From assembly GCF_000741175.1 (NCBI RefSeq), contig NZ_JGYS01000018.1, positions 1 to 64,000 of the forward strand: DNA of 64,000 bases, written 5' to 3'. This document shows, in pieces, positions 19,506-31,660 of this stretch. How positions within the stretch are numbered: position 1 is the first letter of the stretch; each line of letters begins with the position of its first letter. The position numbers and the translations under genes are program-made. Source of the DNA: Bifidobacterium callitrichos DSM 23973 (GTDB lineage: Bacteria > Actinomycetota > Actinomycetes > Actinomycetales > Bifidobacteriaceae). Under the pieces are notes generated by a model. The model searched no databases and was not told where the DNA came from. It saw only the letters and a program-made list of their open reading frames with translations.

Positions 19506-20510
19506 TCATTCCTTGACTGCGCCGGCGGCGAGGCCGGACTGCCAGTACTTCTGCAAAGCGAGGAACGCGATCACCAAGGGGATGATCGTGATCAGCGAGC
19601 CCGTGATCACCAGATTCTGGATCGCCTGACCACCAGCCGTGGACGCCTGGTCCTTCCACTGGTTCAGACCGATCGTCAACGGATACCAGTCAGCATCCTT
19701 CAACATGATCAACGGCAGGAAGTAGTTGTTCCACGTCGCCACGATCGTGAACAACGACGTCGTCACGATACCCGGCGCCAACAAGGGCAGACTGATCTGC
19801 CAGAACGTACGAAACTCCGACGCACCATCCACACGCGCAGCCTCCAGCAGCTCCGTCGGCACCGCCTGATCCGAGAAGATCCACATCAGGTACAGGCCGA
19901 ACGGGCTGATCAGGCTCGGGATGATCATGGCCCACGGCGTGTTCGTCAACCCCAATTTCGCGAACAGGAGGAACTGCGGGACCGCCAGCGCGATACCCGG
20001 CACCGAAATACTGCCGATGATGACCGCGAACACGGCCTTCCTGCCCGGGAAACGGAACTTCGCGAGGGCGTAGCCGCCCATGATCGCCAGCAGGGTCGCG
20101 CCGCCCGCACCCACCACGACATACAGGAGGGTGTTGATCAGCCAGCGGCCGAAGATCCCATCCTGGTAGGTGAACACCGTGACGATGTTGTCCCACAGGG
20201 CGAAGCTCTTGCCGAACCCGAGGCCGAACGTGCTCGTGAAGTCCGCCTGCGTCTTCGTCGCGTTGATCAGCAGGTACACGAACGGGAACAGGCAGTACAC
20301 CGCGAAGATCGCGCACACCACCGTCATCCACACACTACGACGCGGATTGTTCACATTCGCGAAACCGCTCTTCTGCGCACGCTTGCGCTCCGCGGCCTCA
20401 TCCCTCGCGACACGCCTCTGACGCTCGCGCTCCGCCTGCCTGGCGGCCTTCTCCTGGGCCTTGAACTCGGCCGCGCTCATACGACCGGGGGTAGCCGACA
20501 CCGCACTCAT
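19506..20510 (-). CDS. ABC sugar transporter permease (MalG type)
   Basis: A 334-aa inner-membrane permease. A charged cytoplasmic N-terminal tail (about 50 residues, rich in Arg, Glu and Ala) precedes six membrane segments. The EAA loop EAARVDGASEFRTFWQISLPLLAP contacts the ATPase subunit. The start is the ATG at 20510, with GGAG 8 nt upstream; a GTG lies just before it. It follows the other permease gene by 55 nt. No ATPase subunit gene is in the operon, so a shared MsiK-type ATPase elsewhere probably energises it, as is common in actinobacteria (inference). Confidence 0.93.
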   Translation of the reverse strand: MSAVSATPGRMSAAEFKAQEKAARQAERERQRRVARDEAAERKRAQKSGFANVNNPRRSVWMTVVCAIFAVYCLFPFVYLLINATKTQADFTSTFGLGFGKSFALWDNIVTVFTYQDGIFGRWLINTLLYVVVGAGGATLLAIMGGYALAKFRFPGRKAVFAVIIGSISVPGIALAVPQFLLFAKLGLTNTPWAMIIPSLISPFGLYLMWIFSDQAVPTELLEAARVDGASEFRTFWQISLPLLAPGIVTTSLFTIVATWNNYFLPLIMLKDADWYPLTIGLNQWKDQASTAGGQAIQNLVITGSLITIIPLVIAFLALQKYWQSGLAAGAVKE

Positions 20511-20565
20511 CACGCACGCTCCTTCACCATCACCACGGACACCATCATCGAAACCATGCCACGCA

Positions 20566-21498
20566 TCACTTCATCTGCTCCTTCATGCTGTTGAGCTGCA
20601 CCGCGTACGCGATCGCCATCGTGATCACCGCCATCGTGATCGCCAACGCCGCCGCATAATTCGACTGGTTACCGCTGAAGCTCAGGTTGTACGCGTACAT
20701 GTTCGGCGTGTAATACGTCGTGATCGCATTACCCGGCACCATGTTCTGCAAAATCGAAGGCTCGTTGAACAACTGGAACGAACCAATGATCGAGAAGATC
20801 ACCGTGATCGCCAGACTGCCCTTCAACTCCGGCAGCTTGATGCTCTTGACGATCTGCCACTCCGACGCGCCGTCAATCGACGCCGCCTCATACAGGGAAT
20901 GAGGGATCGTCGACAGCGAGCTGTAGAAGATCAGCATGTTATAGCCCGTGAACTCCCACGTCACGATGTTGCCGATCGACGCCAGCAACACGCTCGGCGC
21001 GAACATATCCAGATTCGTGCCCAGCACATCGTTCAGGGAACCCACCAGACCGTACTTCGCGCCATACACGAAACCCCAGATCAGGGTCGACACCACCGCG
21101 GGCACCGCATACGGCAGGAACGTCGAGATACGGAAGAACTTCGTGCCATGCAGCTTCATCGAATCCAACGCCAACGCCATCAACGCCGACAGGAACAGCA
21201 TGATCGGCACCTGCACACACGTGAACAGGGCCACACGACCAACCGAACTCCAGAACTGCGCGTCACCGAACAGGCGCAGGTAGTTCTCCACACCAACGAA
21301 CTTCGTGCCGCCGATCATCTGCTTCTTGAAGAAACTGATATAGATCGCGTACACGATCGGAATGATGAACACGAACACGAACACCACCGCAAACGGCGCC
21401 ATGAACTTCCAACCACGCCAATCCGGCTTATGCCTATTCTCCCGCGCCACGGACGACCCAGTGGGCACCGCAGCGGCCAAAGCCTGTGCTGAAGCCAT
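20566..21498 (-). CDS. ABC sugar transporter permease (MalF type)
   Basis: A 310-aa permease with six membrane segments and the EAA motif EAASIDGASEWQIVKSIKLPEL near residue 215. It pairs with the MalG-type protein to form the channel. The chosen ATG (21498) has AAAGGAGAGG upstream. A longer in-frame start would run through the operators at 21552-21598 and is rejected. First gene of the two-gene operon, under the paired LacI operators. Confidence 0.93.
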   Translation of the reverse strand: MASAQALAAAVPTGSSVARENRHKPDWRGWKFMAPFAVVFVFVFIIPIVYAIYISFFKKQMIGGTKFVGVENYLRLFGDAQFWSSVGRVALFTCVQVPIMLFLSALMALALDSMKLHGTKFFRISTFLPYAVPAVVSTLIWGFVYGAKYGLVGSLNDVLGTNLDMFAPSVLLASIGNIVTWEFTGYNMLIFYSSLSTIPHSLYEAASIDGASEWQIVKSIKLPELKGSLAITVIFSIIGSFQLFNEPSILQNMVPGNAITTYYTPNMYAYNLSFSGNQSNYAAALAITMAVITMAIAYAVQLNSMKEQMK

Positions 21499-21551
21499 TA
21501 TCGACTCCTCTCCTTTGAAAGAGCTGTTCCTCGACATCGAACAACCGGCAC

Positions 21552-21565
21552 TGCAACCGGTCACA
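21552..21565. promoter_or_regulatory. LacI operator upstream of permease operon, proximal
   Basis: TGCAACCGGTCACA, with one change from the 16508-16521 site, lies on the gene side of a TATAGT -10 (21572-21577, minus). Confidence 0.75.
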
Positions 21566-21571
21566 CGATTA

Positions 21572-21600
21572 ACTATAGCACTCTTGTGACCGGTTACACA
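21572..21600 (-). promoter_or_regulatory. Permease operon promoter
   Basis: On the minus strand, TGTGTA (21595-21600) and TATAGT (21572-21577) are 17 bp apart. The -35 is poor, but the geometry copies the binding-protein promoter, with an operator over the -35 and another past the -10. Confidence 0.55.
21585..21598. promoter_or_regulatory. LacI operator upstream of permease operon, distal
   Basis: TGTGACCGGTTACA is identical to the 16474-16487 operator and lies 33 bp from the proximal site. Confidence 0.85.
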
Positions 21601-21650
21601 CCGCATTCATATCATTTTGGTAACGAATTTACTTTATCAATTTACTGGTT

Positions 21651-21680
21651 GGGGATGGTGATTTACCAATCATCGTCCCC
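21651..21680. terminator. Hairpin in the permease-upstream gap
   Basis: GGGGATGGTGAT and ATCATCGTCCCC pair with two G-U wobbles around TTACCA. There is no T-run; its role is unclear. Confidence 0.35.
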
Positions 21681-21778
21681 AGAAGTGTGGATGCACAGCT
21701 TGCGATACGAATCGCAGGTGCGCATGCGACGCCCTGTTCTGCGTGACCGACACCACCCGACGGGGAGTTCAAGCCCGA

Positions 21779-22130
21779 TCCCATTGGAAGTACACTGACG
21801 ACGGATCAACGTACGTCCAACGGGAGCTTTTCATCCCCTACCCGCAAAAACGTACGTCTACCACGACTCAGCATACGTCCGGCGGGGTTTTCTCGGAGTC
21901 CATCCGGCAGAACGTACTCTTACCGAGAGTGAGCGTACGTTCTGCCGGATGGCACGAATAATGACCCGAACAAACGTACGCTGACGATGGGGGAACGTAC
22001 GTTCTCGGTGACACCGAGGGTTATGCCCACGGGGAACGTACACGGCACCCCACCACCGGCACCGTAGGCACCCACAGGGAACGTACGACACCGGCCGCCA
22101 TAGGTACTCCAGAGGAAACCTACATCAGGG
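21779..22130. repeat. GTACG-core palindrome cluster B
   Basis: Several hairpins of the same family as clusters A and C. The first (21779-21798 with 21806-21825) pairs 16 of 20, with the outer arm TCCCATTGG. A degenerate one lies at about 21840-21887. The third (21900-21952) has an 18-bp perfect outer part beginning CCATCCGGCAGAACG. A fourth, weaker one (21965-22008) has AACGTACG/CGTACGTT. Broken copies (GGGAACGTACA, GGGAACGTACG) run to about 22130. No gene is visible in 21600-22517. Confidence 0.8.
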
Positions 22131-22282
22131 GACCAGGGTGTATCCCACGGGGAAACTACACAGACAACCACACCACCGGCCCGCCAGCACCACATCACCG
22201 GTCACCACCATGGGTATTCCGGGGAATAATACATACACCGGCACCGGTCACCACGAGTCATCCACAAGCCACCCCGGATACG

Positions 22283-22310
22283 AAAAAGGCTCCCGTGGGG
22301 GAGCCTTTCG
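22283..22310 (-). terminator. Rho-independent terminator for the gyrA/DUF3566 transcript
   Basis: On the minus strand AAAGGCTCC and GGAGCCTTT form a stem followed by TTTTTCG, about 208 nt past the DUF3566 stop. Confidence 0.75.
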
Positions 22311-22334
22311 AAGGATGATGGGGATGGGCCCGGA

Positions 22335-22456
22335 CCGGAAACCAGCCACCTAGACCACCGCCAGTACTACCGGACGGTCAGCAAACGGAAACCAACCGGA
22401 AACCGTCCGCCCAAACCACTGCCAGTACCACCGACCGGCCAGCAGCCCGGGCCACC
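22335..22456. repeat. 61-bp imperfect tandem duplication
   Basis: Units 22335-22395 and 22396-22456 both start CCGGAAACC and both carry GCCAGTAC, ACCG and CGG-CAGCA at the same offsets. Shorter CAACTGGCC-GTAC words follow to about 22510. It lies downstream of the DUF3566 gene in the minus-strand sense. Confidence 0.5.
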
Positions 22457-22517
22457 GTCCGGGTACCGGTCAGTATCAACTGGCCAGTACCATCAACTGG
22501 CCCGTACTGGCCCGGGA

Positions 22518-23171
22518 TCAGTCGTCGCCGAGGGTGACGTGGATGCCGCCGACCAGGGAGCTGACCACGTTGTAGATCGCGGCGAGGATCGTGCACAGCA
22601 GGGTCCACAGGACGATGCCGACGATCGCGAGGATCGTCACCACCGACAGCACGGTGGGCAGCGAGAACACGCTGGTCAGGTCGACACCGCCGGTGTCGAG
22701 ACCGGTGGAGGCCACGATGTTGGTGATCTGGCCGAACACGCCGACCGCGCTCAGCAGCAGCCACACGAGCGTGGCGGCCACGATCTGGATGATCGCCCCG
22801 GCAACGCCCATCATGAACGACACCTTGGCCACGCTCCACACGTTGAGGCGCGTGAGCGACAGGTTCATGCGACGGGCACGTGGGGTGCCGCGGCGAACGC
22901 CCGGACGTACCGGCGCACCGGAGGCCGACTCGGCACCGCGACCGGCCTCGCCGATCACCGGCTTGTTGGACGCGGAACGCGCCACGCGCGGCGAATGCTC
23001 CTCGACGGGCACGGACGCGGGCTGCTCAGCCGACGCCTCGGTGAACGACGCGGGCTGCTCGGCCGGCTGTTCGCCGGTCGGGATCGCGGTCGTCGCTCCG
23101 GACTCGGGACGCTCCGGCAGCGCCACTTCGGGCACGGCGCCCTCCCGCTGCTCTTCTCGGTTGTCGCTCAT
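22518..23171 (-). CDS. DUF3566 transmembrane protein downstream of gyrA
   Basis: A 217-aa protein. A disordered N-terminal half (about residues 1-100, rich in Pro, Glu, Ala and Arg) precedes the DUF3566 domain, which has two membrane segments (about 115-140 and 180-205) and the typical LTRLNVWSVAKVSFM start. The family is the actinobacterial partner of gyrA (as Rv0007 is in Mycobacterium). It follows gyrA by 77 nt on the same strand. Its function is unknown; the family is thought to act at the membrane in wall or division processes. AAGGAGCAAT precedes the ATG. Confidence 0.9.
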   Translation of the reverse strand: MSDNREEQREGAVPEVALPERPESGATTAIPTGEQPAEQPASFTEASAEQPASVPVEEHSPRVARSASNKPVIGEAGRGAESASGAPVRPGVRRGTPRARRMNLSLTRLNVWSVAKVSFMMGVAGAIIQIVAATLVWLLLSAVGVFGQITNIVASTGLDTGGVDLTSVFSLPTVLSVVTILAIVGIVLWTLLCTILAAIYNVVSSLVGGIHVTLGDD

Positions 23172-23248
23172 ATTGCTCCTTCACGATTCCGCTGGTCTGT
23201 AGGCGTGAGATGAAATCTGTAGCCGAGACTAGCAACGTTTACAGACGA

Positions 23249-25972
<2,724 letters not shown>

Positions 25973-26041
25973 TTCTTAACATTCCTTTGTGACTGTGACT
26001 TCGAGCTTCGACTTCGCTGGATTCGTCAGATGTCTGACGGA

Positions 26042-28150
26042 TCAGGCGTCGATCCAGGCGGCGTTGCGCGCGTTGCGCTGGATGAACAGACGACGCGGCT
26101 CGACCTCGTCGCCCATGAGCATCGAGAACGTCTCGTCGGCCGCAGCCGCGTCCTCGATCTGCACCTGCTTCAACACGCGATGCTCCGGATCCATGGTCGT
26201 CTCCCACAGCTCCTGATAGCTCATCTCACCCAGACCCTTGTAGCGCTGGATGCCTTCGCCCTTGGGCAGCTGGCGGCCCTTCTGCCTGCCTTCGGCGAGC
26301 ACGCGGTCGCGCTCGGAGTCGGTGTACACGAAGTCGTGCGCGCCCTTGGTCCACTTGATGCGGTACAGCGGCGGCATGGCCACGTACACGTATCCGGCGG
26401 TGATCATCGGGCGCATGTAGCGGAAGAACAGCGTCAGGTTCAGCGTGGCGATATGCGCGCCGTCGACATCGGCATCGGCCATGATGATGACCTTGTGGTA
26501 GCGCACCTTCGACAGGTCGAAGTCCTCGCCGTAGCCGCCGCCGACCGCGGTGATCAGCGATTCGATGGTGTCGGACTTCATCATGCGGTCGAGGCTGGCG
26601 CGCTCGGTGTTGAGGATCTTGCCTCGAAGCGGCAGGATCGCCTGCGTGATCGGGTTGCGGCCCTGGATGGCGGAGCCGCCTGCCGAATCGCCCTCGACGA
26701 TGAACAGCTCGCACTCCTCCGGATTGCTGGACTGGCAGTCCTTGAGCTTGTCCGGCATGCCGGCCGACTCGAAGATCGACTTGCGGCGCGTGTTCTCGCG
26801 CGCCTTCTTCGCGGCGATGCGCGCGCGGGACGCCTCGATCGCCTTCTGGATGATGTTCTTCGCCTCGCTCGGGTGGGCGTCGAGCCAGTCGCCGAGCTTG
26901 TCGGTCATCACACGCTGCACGAAGGTCTTCGCCTCGGAGTTGCCGAGCTTGGTCTTCGTCTGGCCTTCGAACTGCGGGTTGGTGAGCTTGACGGACACCA
27001 CGGCCGTCAGGCCCTCGCGCACGTCGTCGCCAGAGAGGTTCTCGTCCTTGTCCTTGAGGATGCTCTTCTCACGCGCGTAGCGGTTGACGAGACCCGTCAG
27101 CGCCGCGCGGAAGCCCTCCTCGTGGGTGCCGCCCTCGGTGGTGGAGATCGTGTTGGCGAACGTGTGCACCGACTCGGAGTAGGCGGTGGTCCACTGCATC
27201 GCGATCTCGGCGGAGATGCCGAGCTTCAGATCCTCGGCGTCGAAGTTGATGACCTCGTCCTCGACCGGCGTCGACTTGCGCGACCTGACGAGGTAGGCGA
27301 CGTAGTCCTGGATGCCGTTCGCGTACTGGTAGGTGACGGTCTCGTGGCGCACGCCGTCGGACTCGCCGTCACCGTCCTCGCCGGTGATCTCGTCGCCGGC
27401 CTGATCGGGCTGACGCAGATCCGTCAGGGTGATCCTGAGTCCCTTGTTGAGGAACGCCATCTGCTGGAAGCGGGCGCGCAGGGTCTCGAAGTCGTAGACC
27501 GTGGTCTCGAAGATCGCCGGATCCGCCCAGAACGTGACGGACGTGCCGGTCGACTCGTCCTCGCCCATCGGCTCGCCCTTGGCCAGGCGCGCGGTCGGGT
27601 GCTGGTTGATGTAGGTCTGCGTCCAGTGGAATCCCTGGCGACGCACCTCGATGTCGACGCGCGTGGACAGGGCGTTGACCACGGAGATGCCGACGCCGTG
27701 CAGACCGCCGGAGACCGCGTATCCGCCGCCGCCGAACTTGCCGCCGGCGTGCAGCTTGGTCATGACCGTCTCGACGCCGGAGATGCCTTCGCCGGGCACC
27801 TCGTCGACCGGGATGCCTCGACCGTCGTCGACGACGCGGATGCCGTTGTCCGGCAGGATCGACACCTCGATGTGGCTGGCGTAGCCGGCGAGCGCCTCGT
27901 CGACGGAGTTGTCGACGATCTCGTAGACGAGGTGGTGCAGGCCGCGCGGACCCGTAGAACCGATGTACATGCCCGGGCGGATGCGTACCGCCTCGAGGCC
28001 TTCGAGCACCTTGAGATCGGAGGCGTCGTAGTGCTCGGGGGTCATCGACTCGTCAAGCTCGCCTTCCTGCAATTCGGTGTTGTTGATATGTTCGTCCGCG
28101 GCCTTGAGCTGTTCTTCCTTGCTCTCGGCTTTGTCCAACGAATCCGCCAC
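26042..28150 (-). CDS. gyrB: DNA gyrase subunit B
   Basis: The 702-aa ATPase subunit of gyrase. GHKL ATPase motifs are present (EIVDNSVDEALAG; DDGRGIPV; GGLHGVGISVVNAL), then the transducer domain. The TOPRIM metal-binding motifs are EGDSAGG and DADVDG, followed by the C-terminal GyrA-binding block ending in QRYKGLGEM. An acidic spacer (residues about 275-290, GDEITGEDGDGES) is a loop insertion. It lies downstream of dciA with the dnaA-dnaN-recF block. Confidence 0.98.
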   Translation of the reverse strand: MADSLDKAESKEEQLKAADEHINNTELQEGELDESMTPEHYDASDLKVLEGLEAVRIRPGMYIGSTGPRGLHHLVYEIVDNSVDEALAGYASHIEVSILPDNGIRVVDDGRGIPVDEVPGEGISGVETVMTKLHAGGKFGGGGYAVSGGLHGVGISVVNALSTRVDIEVRRQGFHWTQTYINQHPTARLAKGEPMGEDESTGTSVTFWADPAIFETTVYDFETLRARFQQMAFLNKGLRITLTDLRQPDQAGDEITGEDGDGESDGVRHETVTYQYANGIQDYVAYLVRSRKSTPVEDEVINFDAEDLKLGISAEIAMQWTTAYSESVHTFANTISTTEGGTHEEGFRAALTGLVNRYAREKSILKDKDENLSGDDVREGLTAVVSVKLTNPQFEGQTKTKLGNSEAKTFVQRVMTDKLGDWLDAHPSEAKNIIQKAIEASRARIAAKKARENTRRKSIFESAGMPDKLKDCQSSNPEECELFIVEGDSAGGSAIQGRNPITQAILPLRGKILNTERASLDRMMKSDTIESLITAVGGGYGEDFDLSKVRYHKVIIMADADVDGAHIATLNLTLFFRYMRPMITAGYVYVAMPPLYRIKWTKGAHDFVYTDSERDRVLAEGRQKGRQLPKGEGIQRYKGLGEMSYQELWETTMDPEHRVLKQVQIEDAAAADETFSMLMGDEVEPRRLFIQRNARNAAWIDA

Positions 28151-28330
28151 AGGGCTTCCTCCTGCAATTTCACTTCACGCGAAGGGTTGTTTCGCGGGTC
28201 CTTGCCCCAAAATCGCATTCTAAGGGGTCTTGGAGCGTTTTGACCATACTGCATGTGATTCTACTCGTCTTTACCGACGAACGCCATATATGAGGCATAT
28301 GGACTTCGCACGCAGCGAGGGCGACCACCG

Positions 28331-28804
28331 CTACTTCCGGTTGCGCACCCAGCGCCGGTTGTATCCGGCGGTCGGCCCGACCACGCGGATGTCGCGGATG
28401 TCGAGTCCCTCGAGGCTGCCGCGGATCTTCTCGTTGAGCTGCGGGATGAGGTAGGTCAGCTGCGTGGCCCATACGGGCGATTCGGTGCCGATGGTGAGCA
28501 CGCCGTCCCTGAACGCGACGACGTGCGAATGCTGCGCAACGAGCGGGCCGACGACCTGGTCCCAGTGGTTGTTGAGCTGGGAGATCTTGAGGTGGGGGAT
28601 CCACTTGCCGTCTCTGGCGATCAGGTTCGCGACGCCGCCGAGCCTCGCCGGGTCGCGTCCGGGCTTGCCGAAGCTCTCCCAGGCCTTTTCGGCCTCCTCG
28701 GCCCAGTGCCGGCGCGCGTCCTCGCGTGACGCGTAGCCTTCGAAGACCTTTGCGGGCAGTTCGCGCGGGTCGAGTTTGAGGGTCAGGGCGATCGGCGGCT
28801 TCAT
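28331..28804 (-). CDS. dciA: DciA-type replicative helicase loader (DUF721)
   Basis: A 157-aa protein. The C-terminal half carries the DUF721/DciA fold (WDQVVGPLVAQHSHVVAF, then LTIGTESPVWATQLTYL). DciA helps load DnaB helicase at the origin in bacteria that lack DnaC/DnaI. It sits between recF and gyrB, the standard actinobacterial place. The ATG overlaps the recF stop (ATGA at 28801-28804), so translation is coupled. Confidence 0.9.
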   Translation of the reverse strand: MKPPIALTLKLDPRELPAKVFEGYASREDARRHWAEEAEKAWESFGKPGRDPARLGGVANLIARDGKWIPHLKISQLNNHWDQVVGPLVAQHSHVVAFRDGVLTIGTESPVWATQLTYLIPQLNEKIRGSLEGLDIRDIRVVGPTAGYNRRWVRNRK

Positions 28805-29988
28805 CGCGCGTCCTTCCGCGCCAGCAGGGCGGCGACGTCGATGATGTTCGCCTTCGCGCCGTCGCCGTCGATGCCGCCGGGGATGTCGCCCGCCGCGGCC
28901 GCGGTGATGAGCACCTGGTCCTGTTGGGACGCGAAGTCGAGGATCTGCGTCCTGCGTGACTCGTCCAGCTGCGCGAACACATCGTCGAGGATGACGATCG
29001 GTCTGACGCCGCGATCGGCGGTGACGGCCTCGAACAGCGCCATCCTCAGGGCCAGCGCCATCGTCCACATCTCGCCGTTGGAGGCGAAGTCGCGCGCGGG
29101 CATGCCGTCGAGCGTGATGGCGAGGTCGTCGCGCTGCGGTCCGATCAGGTTGATGCCGCGGGCGATCTCCCCGGCGTACAGGCGCTGGAAGTGCGTCGAG
29201 ATCGCGGGTCTCGGATCGCCCTGACCGGCGTCGGCCACCTCCGTGAACGACGGCGCGTAGGCGAGTCCCGCCGCGCCTCTGCCGGACGCCAGTCGCGCGT
29301 AGATCGAGGCGAACGGCGCGGCGAGACGCTCCATGATCCGCATGCGCACGCGGGTCAGGGCGACGCCGGCCTCGATGAACTGGCCGGTCCACACCTCCAG
29401 CCCGCTCAGTGCCGCGTCGGGCGAACCCGCGTGGGCGCCGAGCTGCTTCAGCAGGGCGGCGCGCTGGCGGGCGATGCGCGTGAACTGCTGGATCATGTCG
29501 GCGTAGCGGGGCACGAGCAGCGCGCCGGCCTGGTCGAGGAACGTGCGGCGGGTTGCGGGCTCGCCCGAGACGAGCCGCTGGTCGTCCGGGGTGAACGAGA
29601 CCGAGGGGACGAGTCCGACGATGTCGCGCAGGTAGCGCGAGGCGCCGGAGTTGATGCGGGCGCGGTTCGCGCCGCGGGTCGCGATCGTCGCCTCATACGT
29701 GGTGACGCGCGGTTCGGGCCGATCGTCGCCGGTGACACCCGGATCCGCGTCACCGGCATTCTCGACGACGTTGGCGCGGATCGTGGCCTTGGATTCGCCG
29801 CGTTCGACGAGCGGCAGGGAGGAGGAGGTGCGGTGGCTGGAGCCGGTGGAGAGCACCTCGATGGCCTCGACGATGTTGGTCTTGCCGAGGCCGTTCTCGC
29901 CGTGCAGCACGTTCACGCCGGGTTCGAGATCGACTACGAGCGACTCCCAGGAGCGGTAGTGGTCGAGTGCGAGGCGGGAGATGTACAC
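28801..29988 (-). CDS. recF: DNA replication/repair protein RecF
   Basis: A 395-aa SMC-like ATPase that helps RecA load on gapped DNA. Walker A is GENGLGKTN near residue 30; the signature (about 295) and Walker B VILDDVFAQLD lie near the C-terminus. A longer-than-usual loop around residues 70-100 (DADPGVTGDDRPEPR) is an acidic insertion. Between dnaN and dciA in the replication block; the stop overlaps the dciA start. Confidence 0.97.
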   Translation of the reverse strand: MYISRLALDHYRSWESLVVDLEPGVNVLHGENGLGKTNIVEAIEVLSTGSSHRTSSSLPLVERGESKATIRANVVENAGDADPGVTGDDRPEPRVTTYEATIATRGANRARINSGASRYLRDIVGLVPSVSFTPDDQRLVSGEPATRRTFLDQAGALLVPRYADMIQQFTRIARQRAALLKQLGAHAGSPDAALSGLEVWTGQFIEAGVALTRVRMRIMERLAAPFASIYARLASGRGAAGLAYAPSFTEVADAGQGDPRPAISTHFQRLYAGEIARGINLIGPQRDDLAITLDGMPARDFASNGEMWTMALALRMALFEAVTADRGVRPIVILDDVFAQLDESRRTQILDFASQQDQVLITAAAAGDIPGGIDGDGAKANIIDVAALLARKDAR

Positions 29989-30087
29989 GGGAAAATCCTT
30001 GGTTCCTTGGTTAAAAAGTTTTCCCCGACTTTCGCATTTTGCGAAAATCTGCGAAATAAGTGCGAAAGTCAGGCGTCGGATGCAGTT

Positions 30088-31212
30088 TCAGCTGTTGAAG
30101 CGCATCGGCACGAGCAGGTAGCGGTAGTCCATCGACTCGTCGGAGTCCGACTCCTGCTGGCCGTTGAACTCGACCGGCTTGACCGGGGTCGTCATCTTCA
30201 TGCGCACGAACGGCTCGGTGATCGCGGACAGGCCCTCGATCAGGTAGCTCGGGTTGAACGCGACGGTGATCTCATCGCCATCCATATCGATGTCAAGCGT
30301 TTCGATGGCCTGCGCCTCGTCGACCGCGCCGGCGGACAGCGTCAGCTCCTGGCCGGAGAAGGCCATGCGGATCGGCGCGTTGCGCTCGGCGACCAGTGCG
30401 ACTCGCTTGATCGCATCGATCAGCAACGTCCTGTTGATGATCGCCTGGATCGGGTACTCGTCGGCGAACAGGCGATCGACCGCCGGGAACTCGCCGTCGA
30501 TCAGCTGCGAGGTCGAAGTGCGGCCGGCGTTTTCAAAACCAAGCAACGACGGGCTTTCCGTGTCGAAATCGAGGACCACGTTCTGGTGTTCGTCGAGGGA
30601 GCGGGCCACATCGCGCAGCAGGGAGCCGCGCACCAGAGTCGTGGTGTTCACGTTCTCGTCCTGCGGGGTCCAGGTGAAGCTGGCACGCGACAGGCGGAAG
30701 CGGTCGGTCGAGGTCATGATCACCTTGTCGCCGTCGAACTGCATGCGCACGCCGGTGAGAACCGGGCGATTCTCCTCGCGGGAGACCGCGACGCACGCCT
30801 GGGCGACCGCCTGCACGAAGGTCGGCGCGTCGACCTGGCCCAGTTTCGGCGGAATTCCGGGCAGATCGGGGTATTCGGCGGCCGGCATCAGCTGCAGGGT
30901 GAACGTCGACTTGCCCGACGTGATCGTCATCGTCGACTCGTTCGTCGCGAGGTAGGTCTTCTCCGCGGGCAGCGATTTGGTGATGTCGGCGAGCAGCTTG
31001 CCCAGAACGAGCACCGCACCGGACTCGTCGACGCCGGCCTCGATGTGGTGACGGGCCGAGATCTCGTAGTTGAACGCCGAGAGCTGCAGCGTTCCGTCGA
31101 TCGCTTCGAGCTTGATGCCTGCCAGAATCGGATTGGAGGGACGCGTGTCGATGACGCGAGTGGTCCAGGCCACTGCGTCCGCAAGCGCGGCGGAGTTGAT
31201 TTCTACCTTCAT
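30088..31212 (-). CDS. dnaN: DNA polymerase III beta sliding clamp
   Basis: A 374-aa clamp of three similar domains; the dimer encircles DNA and tethers the polymerase. It ends with the typical YLLVPMRFNS (usual MPMRL-type C-terminus). The start is the ATG of MKVEINSAAL with AAAGAGG upstream; an upstream in-frame start at 31272 has no ribosome site. It lies next to oriC, divided from dnaA by the DnaA-box region. Confidence 0.97.
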   Translation of the reverse strand: MKVEINSAALADAVAWTTRVIDTRPSNPILAGIKLEAIDGTLQLSAFNYEISARHHIEAGVDESGAVLVLGKLLADITKSLPAEKTYLATNESTMTITSGKSTFTLQLMPAAEYPDLPGIPPKLGQVDAPTFVQAVAQACVAVSREENRPVLTGVRMQFDGDKVIMTSTDRFRLSRASFTWTPQDENVNTTTLVRGSLLRDVARSLDEHQNVVLDFDTESPSLLGFENAGRTSTSQLIDGEFPAVDRLFADEYPIQAIINRTLLIDAIKRVALVAERNAPIRMAFSGQELTLSAGAVDEAQAIETLDIDMDGDEITVAFNPSYLIEGLSAITEPFVRMKMTTPVKPVEFNGQQESDSDESMDYRYLLVPMRFNS

Positions 31213-31399
31213 GGGTGCCTCTTTCGTCTGATGCTTGGGTTGCTGTACGCATGCGTACCGTCGCGTGCGCATCGGTTTGTCAACTGCGATTCATTCTAGC
31301 CGCGGGTTTCGTGCCCCACTTTCGGGCGCTCGCTTCGCTCGCTCAAAAGTGGGGCAGAGGATTACGATCAGAAAAAGAGAACGTAAGTAATCGTCGTAA

Positions 31400-31660
31400 T
31401 AAGGGCTGTGGATAGTGTGGAAAAGTGGGGCGACGCGTTCCGGCGCTTGGTGTCCCACTATGGCGCCGATTGTGGATAACTGGTGCCAGGTGCTGTGGAT
31501 AACTTATCGACTTATCCACAGCCACCGGCTCGAGAGTGGGTCATCCACATTCGAGGCCTTGTTTCCCACAGGTTATCCACATCGAAATGAGGACTAATCC
31601 ACGGGTTCTCCACCGATGTTACCCACATTTGTGAATAACTATGTGGATAACTTTTCTTCG
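31400..31660. other. oriC, DnaA-box cluster 1 (dnaA-dnaN gap)
   Basis: Perfect or near-perfect 9-mers of TTATCCACA or its complement lie at 31407-31415 (TGTGGATAG), 31471-31479, 31494-31502, 31512-31520, 31573-31581, 31630-31638 (TGTGAATAA) and 31642-31650, with a weaker TCATCCACA at 31541-31549. The stretch is AT-richer than its surroundings. This is the main candidate origin. The rest of the 31213-31990 gap holds a repeat element (31919-31964) and no gene. Confidence 0.9.

Noticed and set aside
31400..31660. CRISPR-like spacing of TTATCCACA repeats
   Set aside because: The repeats are 9-mers in both orientations with irregular spacing: DnaA boxes, not CRISPR repeats.
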